Source: CAVQRB01 sp963715055 (GTDB taxonomy: Bacteria > Pseudomonadota > Alphaproteobacteria > Rhodobacterales > Rhodobacteraceae). Taken from it: a stretch of 64,000 bases of DNA. Position 1 is the first letter of the stretch; each line of letters begins with the position of its first letter. The notes beneath the pieces were generated by a model that saw only the letters and a program-made list of their open reading frames with translations, was not told the DNA's origin and ran no database searches. Of the stretch, positions 10,602-19,743 are shown piece by piece. The stretch covers positions 372,001 to 436,000 of the forward strand of contig CAVQRB010000002.1 in NCBI GenBank assembly GCA_963715055.1. Reading direction: 5' to 3'. A program made the translations under genes and the position numbers.

Positions 10602-11105
10602 TCAGCCGCCGATGGTGGCCAGATAGGCGATCAAGTCCGCCCGTTCCTCCACCTTCTTGAGACCGGCAAAGCCCATAGAGGTGCCCGGCGCATAATCGGA
10701 GGGTTTTTCAAGGAACCCGTTGAGGTTCTCGGGCGTCCAGGCGCCTTCCATGGAGGCCAGCGTATCAGAATAGCTGAAGCCTTGGGCGGCACCCTTGTCG
10801 CGACCGACAACGCCATAGAGGTATGGACCCGCGGCATTCTCACCCGCTTCAAGCTTGTGGCAGGCCGAGCATTTGCGGAACACTTTGGCACCTTCTTCGA
10901 CGCTTGCGGAAGCAAGCACTGTATCGAAATCGATTTCTTCGACAGCCGCCGTGTCTTCGCCGCCTTCGACTTCGATGACATAGGAGGCCTCGCCATGCGC
11001 CTCGACGTGATAAAGTTCTTCAGCAGCCCATTTGCCCAGAAGGAAAACGAGCAATGCGCCGCACACACCGCCGGCGGCTTTGGTGAAGGTCATTGTGTCA
11101 AGCAT
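10602..11105 (-). CDS. Membrane-anchored c-type cytochrome (CycM/cyt c-y/c552-like)
   Basis: A 167-residue electron carrier. Residues about 9-26 form an uncleaved N-terminal membrane anchor, followed by an acidic linker (EVEGGEDTAAVEEIDFD) and a class I cytochrome c domain. The heme motif is C79-SA-C82-H83; the sixth ligand is probably M144 in GTSMGFAGLKK. Such anchored cytochromes shuttle electrons from the bc1 complex to terminal oxidases such as cbb3 or aa3. The start at 11105 is chosen because it puts the anchor at the N-terminus; a longer frame opens at 11204 and would run into the pheA promoter. Divergent from pheA. Confidence 0.88.
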   Translation of the reverse strand: MLDTMTFTKAAGGVCGALLVFLLGKWAAEELYHVEAHGEASYVIEVEGGEDTAAVEEIDFDTVLASASVEEGAKVFRKCSACHKLEAGENAAGPYLYGVVGRDKGAAQGFSYSDTLASMEGAWTPENLNGFLEKPSDYAPGTSMGFAGLKKVEERADLIAYLATIGG

Positions 11106-11223
11106 GGCGAAAGGTCCGTTCCTGTTCGTTTCAGCGCTATCTATTGCTTCACCTTGGCCGTGGCAAGGTGTAGTTAGCGCGACGAAACGACCAACTTGTC
11201 GCATCGAATACGTGGAAAACGCA

Positions 11224-12069
11224 ATGACTGCACCGAAAAACGCCCGTATCGCCTTTCAGGGTGAGTTGGGCGCCTACAGCCATGAGGCCTGCCGCACCGC
11301 GCGGCCCGACATGACGCCGGTGCCCTGCGCCACCTTCGAGGACGCCATCGACGCGGTGCGCCAGGGTGATGCGGAGCTTGCCATGCTGCCGGTGGAGAAT
11401 TCCACCTACGGCAGAGTTGCCGATATCCATTCGCTCCTGCCCAAGTCCGGTCTGCACATCATCGAGGAAGCCTTCGTCCGTGTGCACATCAATCTTCTCG
11501 CCCTGCCCGGAACGACGATCGACAAGGTGAAAACCGCCAAGAGCCACACCGTGCTGCTCGGGCAGTGCAAGGAGTTCCTCGCAGCACACGGCATCCGACG
11601 GGTGACGGGCGCCGATACCGCCGGATCGGCGAGGGAAGTGGCGGCAGCGGGCGATGCCACGATGGCAGCGCTGGCGAGCGAACTTGCGGGCGAGATCTAC
11701 GGCCTCGACGTGCTGGCCCGCCACATCGAGGACGAAGGCAACAACACCACCCGGTTCCTGCTCATGTCGCCGCAGGCCGACCACGCGCCCCGCGGCTCGC
11801 ACGGCATGATCACGACCTTCGTTTTCGAGGTGCGCAACATCCCCGCGGCGCTCTACAAGGCGATGGGCGGTTTCGCGACCAATGGCATCAACATGACCAA
11901 GCTGGAAAGCTACATGGTCGGCGGCTCCTTCACCGCGACGCAATTCTATGCCGACATCGAAGGGCACCCGGACGATCCGGGCGTGCGACGTGCTCTCGAA
12001 GAACTCGACTACTTCACCAACATGCTTGAAATCCTCGGCGTCTACCCCGCACACCCCGGTCGCAACTGA
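11224..12069 (+). CDS. pheA: Prephenate dehydratase
   Basis: Converts prephenate to phenylpyruvate in phenylalanine synthesis. The 281-residue protein has the periplasmic-binding-like catalytic fold with the active-site T175-T176-R177-F178 motif (NNTTRFLLM) and a C-terminal ACT domain from about residue 194 (ITTFVFEVRNIPAALYKAMG). No chorismate mutase domain is fused. In the ACT domain the usual ESRP motif reads ESYM, common in alphaproteobacterial versions, so feedback by phenylalanine cannot be assumed. The start at 11224 gives MTAPKNARIAFQGELGAYSH, the family N-terminus; the longer open frame from 11032 overlaps the divergent gene. Confidence 0.95.
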   Translation: MTAPKNARIAFQGELGAYSHEACRTARPDMTPVPCATFEDAIDAVRQGDAELAMLPVENSTYGRVADIHSLLPKSGLHIIEEAFVRVHINLLALPGTTIDKVKTAKSHTVLLGQCKEFLAAHGIRRVTGADTAGSAREVAAAGDATMAALASELAGEIYGLDVLARHIEDEGNNTTRFLLMSPQADHAPRGSHGMITTFVFEVRNIPAALYKAMGGFATNGINMTKLESYMVGGSFTATQFYADIEGHPDDPGVRRALEELDYFTNMLEILGVYPAHPGRN

Positions 12070-12109
12070 CGGGTCCGGCAGCGAGTGCGCCTGCGGATGC
12101 GATGCTGGC

Positions 12110-12577
12110 TCAGGTCCCGCCACCTGCGTGCTCTTGCATCCGGACGACCTGCTCCGCCACGCGCTGCTTGAACTTCCGCGTGAGCGACATCTTGGACAGT
12201 TTCATGGACTGAACCAGCAGGCGCGCGGATATCGTCAGCGGTCTGATCTCGAGACCGACAACCAGACGGGTGCGGGTCCGCGACAGCGCGAGCAGATCGA
12301 AGGCAACCGTGCCCGCGAGGTTCTTGGAGAGCATCTCAAGCTGCAACTCGTGGGGTGGGTCGAAGGTCGCGACCTCGAGATCGATCTGCCGGCGTTTGCC
12401 GCGCAGGGAGAAAGTGGCATGCCACCTGTTGCCCTTGGCAGGTGTGGTCCAGTCGCCCACCCGCAGCACCTCCGCGCCGCGACGCATGGCGGAGCGCTCG
12501 AAGTGATCAAAGGCGCACAGAAGCTCAAAGACCCTCTGGATTGGCAGATCGAGCTCTTCCTGGGTGGAGAATTTCAT
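12110..12577 (-). CDS. SRPBCC-fold protein of unknown function
   Basis: A 155-residue protein whose N-terminus MKFSTQEELDLPIQRVFELLCAFDHFER and alternating strand pattern fit the START/SRPBCC lipid-binding-like fold (coenzyme Q-binding/polyketide-cyclase type). No catalytic residues can be assigned and no signal peptide is visible. It is convergent with pheA and 59 bp downstream of nudC on the same strand, so it may be cotranscribed with nudC. Function unknown. Confidence 0.75.
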   Translation of the reverse strand: MKFSTQEELDLPIQRVFELLCAFDHFERSAMRRGAEVLRVGDWTTPAKGNRWHATFSLRGKRRQIDLEVATFDPPHELQLEMLSKNLAGTVAFDLLALSRTRTRLVVGLEIRPLTISARLLVQSMKLSKMSLTRKFKQRVAEQVVRMQEHAGGGT

Positions 12578-12636
12578 GCGGTCCGTTCAGTTGTCGTTCT
12601 TGCGCGGGACGAATACCCACGAGGCGCAATGTCCGG

Positions 12637-13605
12637 TCAATCCAGCCGGTCCGCAAGCCAGTTTTCCAGCAGGAAATGTGCAATCGCTCCCTTGCGCGCC
12701 GGCAGGATGCCTGCATGCTCGCCGGAGAAGACCCGCATCATTTCTTCACGCGTGACCCAAAGGGCGTCCTCGATCTCGGCGGGGTCGATCGTGATCTCCC
12801 TGCTCACAGCCACCCCGGCGCAGCCCATCATCAGCGATGCCGGGAAAGGCCAGGGTTGGCTGGCGAGATAGGTCACGTCGCCAATCTTCACGCCGGTTTC
12901 CTCGAATACCTCGCGGCGCACGGCGGCCTCCAGCGTCTCGCCCGGCTCGACGAAGCCTGCGAGCAGCGAGTACATGCCTTCGGGCCAGCCCGGCGAGCGG
13001 CCCAGAAGCACCGAATTGCCATGGGTCACAAGCATGATGACAACCGGATCGGTTCGCGGGAAATGCGAAGCCGAGCAAGCCGGACAACTACGCTGCCAGC
13101 CACCTTGGGCCATCCGCGTCTTCTCGCCGCAGCGGGCGCAGTGGCGGTGGCTTTCGTGCCAGCCGAACACCGCCTTGCCGGTCGCGGCAAGCTCCGCATC
13201 GCGCGGCGTCAGCCAGGTCATCACCCGCCGCAACTCGGCAAACACACTGCCGTCGTCCATCTCCGGATGGGTCTGTTCGGTTGGGTCGAGAAAGCCGCCA
13301 AGGGTCGAGACATCCACATCCGCCGGCGTCCAGCCGGAGAGATCCACGCCAAAGACCACCCCCGCGTCCTCACGGCCCAAGAGCACGGCGTCGGGATGCG
13401 CATCCTTCAGCAAGGGATGCGAAAACGGCAGCCGCACGAGACGCGCGACGGGTTCCTTTTGGATCATCGGCTTGCCACGCCAGAAGGGCACCGCCCGGCT
13501 TGTGGCATGGTTTCGCGCGGCCTCCACTAGAGCCGGATCGGCCCGCAATTCCCCTGCCCTGTCGAGGCCGGAGCCACCGAAGGTAACCGTTTCCGCGATT
13601 TTCAT
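12637..13605 (-). CDS. nudC: NAD(+)/NADH pyrophosphatase (NudC)
   Basis: Nudix hydrolase cleaving NAD(H) to NMN(H) and AMP and, in studied homologues, removing NAD caps from RNA. The 322-residue protein has an N-terminal domain, a zinc ribbon (C156, C159, C174, C177) and a Nudix box GFVEPGETLEAAVRREVFEETG (217-238), followed by the NudC-specific SQPWPFPASLM (249-259). The start at 13605 has GGGAG about 10 nt upstream; the open frame extends to 13752 but the extension is not family-like. Confidence 0.93.
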   Translation of the reverse strand: MKIAETVTFGGSGLDRAGELRADPALVEAARNHATSRAVPFWRGKPMIQKEPVARLVRLPFSHPLLKDAHPDAVLLGREDAGVVFGVDLSGWTPADVDVSTLGGFLDPTEQTHPEMDDGSVFAELRRVMTWLTPRDAELAATGKAVFGWHESHRHCARCGEKTRMAQGGWQRSCPACSASHFPRTDPVVIMLVTHGNSVLLGRSPGWPEGMYSLLAGFVEPGETLEAAVRREVFEETGVKIGDVTYLASQPWPFPASLMMGCAGVAVSREITIDPAEIEDALWVTREEMMRVFSGEHAGILPARKGAIAHFLLENWLADRLD

Positions 13606-13736
13606 TGCCTGTCCACTCCCGTTGCGGCGGATGAGTTGCACGAGACCTGTATCCGCGCAAGAAGAAAGGGGAGTTGCGGCATTGCCGGGCCTTGCCAACC
13701 CCCGCGTGATCTGTTGGTTATGAAAACACCCTTTAG

Positions 13737-15624
13737 TTGTCCCAAAGCGCATTCAGGGAGATTTTCGAGATCGGCGCCTTTGACCGAACGCCCGCTGCAA
13801 ACCCAACTGCATGTGTCAGGTTATTGGCGACCAGCGACCTGCACATGCAGCTGACCTCGTTCGACTACGTCAAGGATCGTCCGACCGCAAATGCCAGCCT
13901 CGCAAGGCTCGCCGGCCTGATCGAGGTGCAGAGACAGGACGCGGACCTCTGCCTGCTGCTCGATAATGGCGACACCTTCCAGGGGACCCCTTTGGGAGAT
14001 TTCCTCGCCAAGTCGAAGGATGCACCCGACAACCCGATGGCGCAGGTGATGAACCATCTTCGCTATGACGCGCTGGGATTGGGCAACCACGATTTCGATC
14101 TGGGCCTGGCGTATCTGGTCCGGAGCGGTAGCGCATGCAATGCGCCGACCGTCTGCACGAACCTGCGGAGCAAAAGCCTGCCCCATGTCCAGCCGTCGGT
14201 GATCCTTGAACGCAGTCTGGTCACGCAAGACGGCCGCTGCCATCCGTTGCGCATCGGTGTCCTGTCGGTTCTGCCCTATCAGACGGCGGTCTGGAACAGG
14301 TCGAACTCTCGGCGGCGCGGCGGAAGTTCTTGCTCCGGTTCCAACCCTGCGCACTGCCGCAAAACACCTGCGCGCAAAAGGAGCGGACCTGATCGTGGTC
14401 CTCGCCCACATGGGAATTGCCACTTTCGATGAAGGCGAGACACCGCAAAACGAACTGATCGAGGTCGCAGCGATCCCCGGCATCGATGCGGTCATCGGCG
14501 GGCATACCCATCGACGGTTTCCGGGCCCGGACCATGCAGGCGTCGCAGACGTGGACGCCAAAGCCGGCATGATCGCGGGCAAGCCTGTCGTCCTGCCCGG
14601 TCACGCCGGATCCGACCTTGGTGTCATCGATCTGCAGATGGAACGCGACGACGCTTCGGGACGCTGGCGGATCGTCGCGACGTCAAGCAAACTGCTGGCC
14701 GCGGACAGGAGCGCGCAGGAAGAGCCCGCGATCGTGAAACTCACCGACTGCGCTCACAAGGCAACCCGCGCATTTTTGGCCAAACCGGTGGCGCGGATGG
14801 TGCGCCCCATGCATACCTATTTCGCCCTCGTCCAGCCCAGCGCGATCACATCGCTGCTCGCGACCGCCAAACGCCATGTCATCGTCCGTGACCTCTTGGG
14901 AACGGAACACGCGGATCTGCCTCTTCTGGCAGCCGCTTCGACCCCCTCGACCGGTGGCTTCGAAGGGCCCGACAATTTCCTCGCGATACCGGAAGGCCAG
15001 TTGCTCAGGCGCGATATCGCCGGTCTCAATCCCTACGCCAATCAGGTCTGGGCGGTCCGGACGACAGGGGCGCAGATCATCGACTGGCTCGAACGCTCCG
15101 CCCTGCTCTTCAATACGCTTTTGCCGGGAGCGCCCGATCAGGCGTTGGTCAATCCTCAGGTGCCGGGGTTCCGCTACGATACTATCTTCGGGTTGACCTA
15201 CACGATCGATCCGACTCGCCCGCCCTGCTTCGATCTCGCAGGGCGCAGGCAAGACGGCGCGAGCGGGCGCATCGGCGACGTGCGCTGGAATGACGCGCCA
15301 CTGGATCCCAAGCAGCCCTTTCTCGTCGCCACCACGGATCACAGGGTCGGCGGCGGAGGGTTTTTCAAACCGATGCAGGAGGATCAAATCGTCCTGCGCA
15401 CCGATGCATCCGTGGAAGAGGCGTTGCACGAGTACCTCAAGGCGCCGGATTGCGCGGCGGTCCGGTCAGCGAAACCATGGCGCTTCGCGCGCTCTTTGGG
15501 CGTGAGCGCCATATTGCACACAGCGCCCGAGGCCACCTCCTTGCTGCAAGACATCGCAGAGTTTTCGCCCGAACCCTGCGGCCGCACCGAGGAAGGCTTC
15601 GCGCGGATCAGGCTGCATCTCTGA
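13737..15624 (+). pseudogene. CpdB/UshA-like 2',3'-cyclic nucleotidase / 5'-nucleotidase, frameshifted
   Basis: Calcineurin-like metallophosphoesterase plus 5'-nucleotidase C-terminal domain. All metal motifs exist but in two frames: ATSDLHMQL, DNGDTFQG and GLGNHDFDLG in the first; VVLAHMG and GGHTHRRF in the second. The first frame loses similarity after YQTAVWNR and the second regains it at LGGAAEVLAPV, placing a one-base shift near 14300-14315. The C-terminal domain (NPYANQVWAV, STPSTGGFEG) is intact to the stop. No signal peptide is evident and the start is unclear: the first frame opens at TTG 13737 without a ribosome site, while an ATG at 13720 is in another frame. It is either inactivated or a sequence error. 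Confidence 0.8.
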
Positions 15625-15664
15625 CACCCGGGCTTGCGCCTGCCCGAGACCTTGCCTATATCGA

Positions 15665-16645
15665 CTATCGAGAGGTTGGCGCGGGCGAGCGCCTCGCCAA
15701 CCCGGTCAGGTCCGGAAGGAAGCAGCCGTAACGAGCCCCGCTTGGGTCGTTGTCCAGCCTCTCACCTTTCCCCTCCGATGCCCGGAAGCACGCGCGAGAA
15801 TTCGTCAAAGCTGGTCGCGCTGCATAGGTATCGCATTGGGAAATCTGTCCACTGTCGAACCCCCGCTCGAACCAGCGCGACCGCTGCTCGGAACTGCCAT
15901 GGGTGAAGGTATGCGGCTGCGGGACCCGTCCGGCCTGCCGCTGCAAGGTATCATCGCCGATCCTGCGCGCAGCGTTGAGGGCTTCATCGAGGTCACCGCG
16001 CTCCATCAGACCCTCGACCGAGCGCGCCCAGACACCCGCAAGGCAATCCGCCATCAACTCCAGCCTGACCGTCAGCGCATTGGCCTCGCGCTGGCTCGAC
16101 TGGCGGCGGGCCTGATCGACCTGGCCCAGGATACCAAGCTGATTCTGGACGTGGTGGGCAACCTCATGCGCGATGACATAGGCCGCAGCGAAGTCCCCGC
16201 CCGCCCCCATCTGCCGCTCCAGTTGAATGAAAAATTGCGTGTCGAGATAGGCTTTCTGGTCGATCGGGCAGTAGAACGGCCCCGTTGCACCAGACGCACC
16301 GCCACAGGGGCTCTGAGTCACGCCGGAAAAAACCACGAGTTGCGGTGGTACATAGGGCTGCCCGATCTGCTCCTCGAAGACGCGGCTCCAGACGCCTTCA
16401 GTCGTGGTCAGAACCTTTGCCGCGAACTGCACCATCTCGTCGTCCTGCTCGGAGACGGGCTGGCTTTGCTGCATCGGCGCGCCACCGCCACCGGTCAGCA
16501 TCGGCGTCAGGTCGATGCCGGTGAAATAGCTGAGCGCCAGCACGGCCAGCACGCCGAGAATGCCAACGCGTCCAACCCGCCCGCCGCGGGACGAGCCCTT
16601 GCGGACCTGCACGTTGCGGCTGGATTTTACCCCCCTGAGGCGCAT
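15665..16645 (-). CDS. YpfJ-like neutral zinc metallopeptidase, probably with a C-terminal frameshift
   Basis: Membrane-anchored putative zinc protease: basic N-terminus, one membrane segment (about residues 27-43), then a domain with HEVAHH (160-165) and the downstream ELMADCLAG and RWFERGFDSG motifs of the family. The start follows GGGGAGGA and is well supported. The family normally ends shortly after the QCDTYAA region (about residue 276). Here the frame runs on about 50 codons, translating the antisense of the SRP RNA. A one-base shift near 15815 would instead end at a TGA at 15805-15807 with the tail RDQL, a more natural C-terminus. Function in vivo is unknown. Confidence 0.82.
   Translation of the reverse strand: MRLRGVKSSRNVQVRKGSSRGGRVGRVGILGVLAVLALSYFTGIDLTPMLTGGGGAPMQQSQPVSEQDDEMVQFAAKVLTTTEGVWSRVFEEQIGQPYVPPQLVVFSGVTQSPCGGASGATGPFYCPIDQKAYLDTQFFIQLERQMGAGGDFAAAYVIAHEVAHHVQNQLGILGQVDQARRQSSQREANALTVRLELMADCLAGVWARSVEGLMERGDLDEALNAARRIGDDTLQRQAGRVPQPHTFTHGSSEQRSRWFERGFDSGQISQCDTYAARPALTNSRACFRASEGKGERLDNDPSGARYGCFLPDLTGLARRSPAPTSR
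15670..15763 (+). ncRNA. ffs: Signal recognition particle 4.5S-type RNA
   Basis: The apical domain reads GGTCAGGTCCGGAAGGAAGC, the conserved SRP RNA symmetric loop and GGAA tetraloop. The outer ends GAGAGGTTGG (15670-15679) and CCAGCCTCTC (15754-15763) pair over 10 bp, defining a small bacterial SRP RNA of about 94 nt. It works with Ffh in co-translational membrane targeting. A promoter is visible: TTGCGC (15634-15639), 17-bp spacer, TATATC (15657-15662), putting the start near 15668-15670. Confidence 0.96.
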
Positions 16646-16707
16646 GACGGATCCTCCCCTTGCTGATCGAACCTTGCATCCTGACCCTCAGAGTACACAA
16701 GAGGTTC

Positions 16708-16860
16708 ATGTCAGACAGCACAGAATCGGACAAATTGCGGCGCAGGCCGCGCATCAGGCAACACGGAAAGCGGTTTTTGTCCCGCTCACGCCCTGAGGAG
16801 GCTGTGCATTTGCACCGTCCCGGGCGCACTTCGGTTTACCTCCCCGGCGTGACCGCCTAG
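16708..16860 (+). CDS. Possible small basic protein upstream of dnaX
   Basis: A 50-codon frame (MSDSTESDKLRRRPRIRQ...) preceded by AGAGG five bases before the ATG, ending 43 bp before dnaX. It is arginine-rich with no recognisable domain. The region also must hold the dnaX promoter, so this may be chance. Otherwise the 258-bp spacer between the metallopeptidase and dnaX shows nothing. Confidence 0.25.
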   Translation: MSDSTESDKLRRRPRIRQHGKRFLSRSRPEEAVHLHRPGRTSVYLPGVTA

Positions 16861-16903
16861 ATTCCTCGAAAGCTGCCGAATCCCGTAGATGCGAAAGATT
16901 GTC

Positions 16904-18661
16904 ATGTCCGACACTTCCAAACCCGCCTATCAGGTCCTCGCCCGGAAATACCGGCCCGAGACCTTCACCGATCTGGTGGGACAGGATGCAATGGTCCGCA
17001 CCCTGAGGAATGCCTTCGAGGCGGACCGCATCGCGCAGGCCTTCATCATGACCGGCATCCGCGGGACCGGAAAGACCACAACGGCGCGGATCATCGCCAA
17101 GGGCATGAACTGCATCGGGACGGACGGCACGGGCGGCCCGACGACCCAACCCTGCGGGGCATGCGAGCATTGCACGGCGATCATGGAAGGCCGCCATGTG
17201 GACGTGATGGAGATGGACGCGGCCTCCAATACCGGCGTCGCCAACATCCGCGAAATCATCGATTCCGTGCATTACCGGGCCGCTTCAGCGCGCTACAAGG
17301 TCTACATCATCGACGAGGTGCACATGCTCTCGACGGGCGCCTTCAACGCGCTTCTGAAGACGCTGGAGGAGCCGCCCGCCCATGTGAAGTTCATCTTCGC
17401 CACGACGGAAATTCGCAAGGTGCCGGTCACCGTCCTGTCGCGCTGCCAACGATTTGACCTGCGCCGGATCGAGCCCGAGGCGATGATCGCCCTGATGCGC
17501 CGGATCGCCGCGGCCGAAGGCGCGGAGATCACTGACGAGGCGCTGGCGCTCATCGCCCGTGCCGCCGAAGGATCGGCGCGCGATGCCACCTCGCTTCTGG
17601 ATCAGGCGATCAGCCACGGCGCGGGCGAGACAACGGCGGATCAGGTCCGCGCGATGCTGGGCCTCGCGGACCGGGGGCGGGTCCTCGATCTGTTCGACAT
17701 GATCCTGAAAGGCGAGGCGGCGGCGGCCCTGACCGAACTATCGGGGCAATATGCCGAAGGTGCCGACCCGATGGCGGTGCTGCGCGACTTGGCGGAGATC
17801 ACCCATTGGGTCTCGGTGGTGAAGATCACGCCCGAGGCCGCGGAAGACCCCACCGTATCGCCCGACGAACGGGCGCGTGGTCTTGCCATGGCGGACACTC
17901 TGCCGATGCGCGTGCTCACGCGGATGTGGCAGATGCTGCTCAAGGCGCTCGACGAAGTGGCAACAGCGCCCAATGCGATGATGGCCGCGGAAATGGCGAT
18001 CATCCGACTTACCCATGTCGCCGACCTGCCCTCTCCGGAAGAGCTTCTGCGCAAGTTGAACAATTCGACACCGGCGCCGGCCGCCAGCACTGCCGCGCCC
18101 TCCTCCCCGTCCGGTCCCGGGACACGAGCGAGCGCCTCTCCCGCGCCGACTGCGCCGCAAGCAGGCTCCACCGGTCCGGTCACCGGCGCTGTCACGGCAC
18201 TGGCGCGCAACGCGCAAACGGCCCTCGCGCAATATCCGACCTTCGAACATGTGACCGATCTGATCCGCACCCGTCGCGATGTGAAACTGCTGGTCGAGGT
18301 CGAGACCTGCCTGCGGCTCTCGTCCTACTCCCCGGGCCGGATCGAGTTCGCCCCGACGGAGGATGCCCCCACCGATCTGGCACAACGCCTCGGCCAAAGG
18401 TTACAGGACTGGACGTCAAGCCGCTGGGTCGTCACCGTGGTCAGCGATGCGAAGCAAGATACCATCGCCGAGACACGCGACGCAGCCGAGACGTCGCTGC
18501 GCGCGCAGGCGGCGGCGCATCCGCTGGTGCAGGCGGTCCTGCTCAAATTCCCCAAGGCGCAGATCACCGCGATCCGCACGCCCGACCAGATCGCCGCCGC
18601 TGCCGTCGAAGAGGCGCTGCCGGAAGTCGAGGACGAGTGGGACCCGTTCGAGGACAGTTGA
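16904..18661 (+). CDS. dnaX: DNA polymerase III subunit gamma/tau
   Basis: Clamp-loader ATPase of the replisome. The 585-residue protein starts MSDTSKPAYQVLARKYRPETF, with Walker A GIRGTGKT (51-58), a zinc module (C70, C84, C87, C90), DEVHML at 137-142 and SRCQRFDLRRI. A proline/alanine/serine-rich linker (about 388-430) precedes the tau C-terminal domain. An ATG at 16889 adds five residues; the second ATG matches relatives better. No obvious A-rich slippery site was noticed, so a separate gamma form is not supported. It begins a dnaX-ybaB-recR unit just downstream of ffs. Confidence 0.96.
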   Translation: MSDTSKPAYQVLARKYRPETFTDLVGQDAMVRTLRNAFEADRIAQAFIMTGIRGTGKTTTARIIAKGMNCIGTDGTGGPTTQPCGACEHCTAIMEGRHVDVMEMDAASNTGVANIREIIDSVHYRAASARYKVYIIDEVHMLSTGAFNALLKTLEEPPAHVKFIFATTEIRKVPVTVLSRCQRFDLRRIEPEAMIALMRRIAAAEGAEITDEALALIARAAEGSARDATSLLDQAISHGAGETTADQVRAMLGLADRGRVLDLFDMILKGEAAAALTELSGQYAEGADPMAVLRDLAEITHWVSVVKITPEAAEDPTVSPDERARGLAMADTLPMRVLTRMWQMLLKALDEVATAPNAMMAAEMAIIRLTHVADLPSPEELLRKLNNSTPAPAASTAAPSSPSGPGTRASASPAPTAPQAGSTGPVTGAVTALARNAQTALAQYPTFEHVTDLIRTRRDVKLLVEVETCLRLSSYSPGRIEFAPTEDAPTDLAQRLGQRLQDWTSSRWVVTVVSDAKQDTIAETRDAAETSLRAQAAAHPLVQAVLLKFPKAQITAIRTPDQIAAAAVEEALPEVEDEWDPFEDS

Positions 18662-18742
18662 GCCCGCTCGGGCGGCAGGACTTGCCCAAACCGCCGGGCG
18701 CACGCATATAGAAATGAAACATACCCGCGAAAAGGACAGAAG

Positions 18743-19087
18743 ATGCTCAAAGGATTAGGCGCCATGGGCGACATGGCCAAGATGATGAAGGCCGCTCAGG
18801 AAATGCAGGGCAAGATGGCCCAGATGCAGGACGAGATGCACAACATCATCGTCGAAGGCGTGTCCGGCGCGGGCCTCGTCAAGGCCACCTGCACCGCCAA
18901 GGGCGAGTTGAAATCGCTCGATATCGACCCGTCGATCTTCAACGGCGACGACAAGGAAGTGGTCGAGGACCTGATCCTCGCGGCGATCAAGGACGCGCAG
19001 GGCAAGGCCTCCGAGCGCGCGAAATCCGAGATGGCGAAACTCACTGAAGGTCTTGGCCTGCCCAAGGACCTGAAGCTACCCTTCTGA
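18743..19087 (+). CDS. ybaB: YbaB/EbfC family nucleoid-associated protein
   Basis: A 114-residue DNA-binding protein of the YbaB/EbfC family. It opens with the characteristic methionine-rich helix MLKGLGAMGDMAKMMKAAQE, followed by the family segments GLVKATCTAKGELKSLDIDP and EDLILAAIKDA. Homologues form tweezer-shaped dimers on DNA. It lies between dnaX and recR, the standard bacterial order. Confidence 0.95.
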   Translation: MLKGLGAMGDMAKMMKAAQEMQGKMAQMQDEMHNIIVEGVSGAGLVKATCTAKGELKSLDIDPSIFNGDDKEVVEDLILAAIKDAQGKASERAKSEMAKLTEGLGLPKDLKLPF

Positions 19088-19146
19088 GCCGGGACGGTGG
19101 CCCTTCCGCGCCGGAAGCCACCGCCGGACGCGCCAAGGCCCCCGAC

Positions 19147-19740
19147 ATGAGCAGCACCAAGGACATCGATGCGCTGATCGACCTCATGGCCAAGTTGCCG
19201 GGCCTGGGGCCAAGGTCGGCGCGTCGGGCGGTCTTGCACCTCGTCCGCAAGCGCAGCCTGCTGCTCACCCCGCTCGCTGACATGATGCAGCGGGTCGCCG
19301 CGACCGCGCGCGAGTGCCTCAACTGCGGCAACGTCGGCACGTCGGAAATCTGCGATATCTGCACCTCCGAGAAACGCGCCAATGGCGAGCTCTGCGTGGT
19401 GGAGGATGTGGCCGATCTCTGGGCCATGGAACGTTCGGGCGCCTTCAAGGGGCGCTATCACGTGCTGGGTGGCACCCTTTCCGCACTCGATGCCGTGGGG
19501 CCGCAGGAATTGCGCATCCCGCGCCTGATCGACCGGGTGGCGTCCGAGAGCATCACCGAGGTGATCCTCGCTCTCAACGCCACAATCGACGGGCAAACGA
19601 CGGCGCATTACATCGCGGACCAGCTTGATGGGCAGGTGCGGCTCACGTCGCTGGCCCAAGGGGTTCCGATCGGTGGCGAGCTTGATTACCTCGATGATGG
19701 CACGATCTCGGCGGCGATGCGGGCGCGCAAATCGCTCTGA
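19147..19740 (+). CDS. recR: Recombination mediator protein RecR
   Basis: Acts with RecF/RecO to load RecA at single-strand gaps. The 197-residue protein has an N-terminal helix-hairpin-helix (LPGLGPRSARRAVLHL), a C4 zinc finger (C57, C60, C69, C72) and a Toprim domain (LCVVEDVADLWAMERSG) with a C-terminal Walker-B-like segment. Length and motifs are normal. Last gene of dnaX-ybaB-recR; convergent with the next gene, leaving only 3 bp between stops. Confidence 0.97.
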   Translation: MSSTKDIDALIDLMAKLPGLGPRSARRAVLHLVRKRSLLLTPLADMMQRVAATARECLNCGNVGTSEICDICTSEKRANGELCVVEDVADLWAMERSGAFKGRYHVLGGTLSALDAVGPQELRIPRLIDRVASESITEVILALNATIDGQTTAHYIADQLDGQVRLTSLAQGVPIGGELDYLDDGTISAAMRARKSL

Positions 19741-19743
19741 GGC

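Noticed and set aside
16660..16707. Longer version of the small basic ORF upstream of dnaX
   Set aside because: No ribosome site for the upstream ATG; the shorter start at 16708 is itself only weakly supported.
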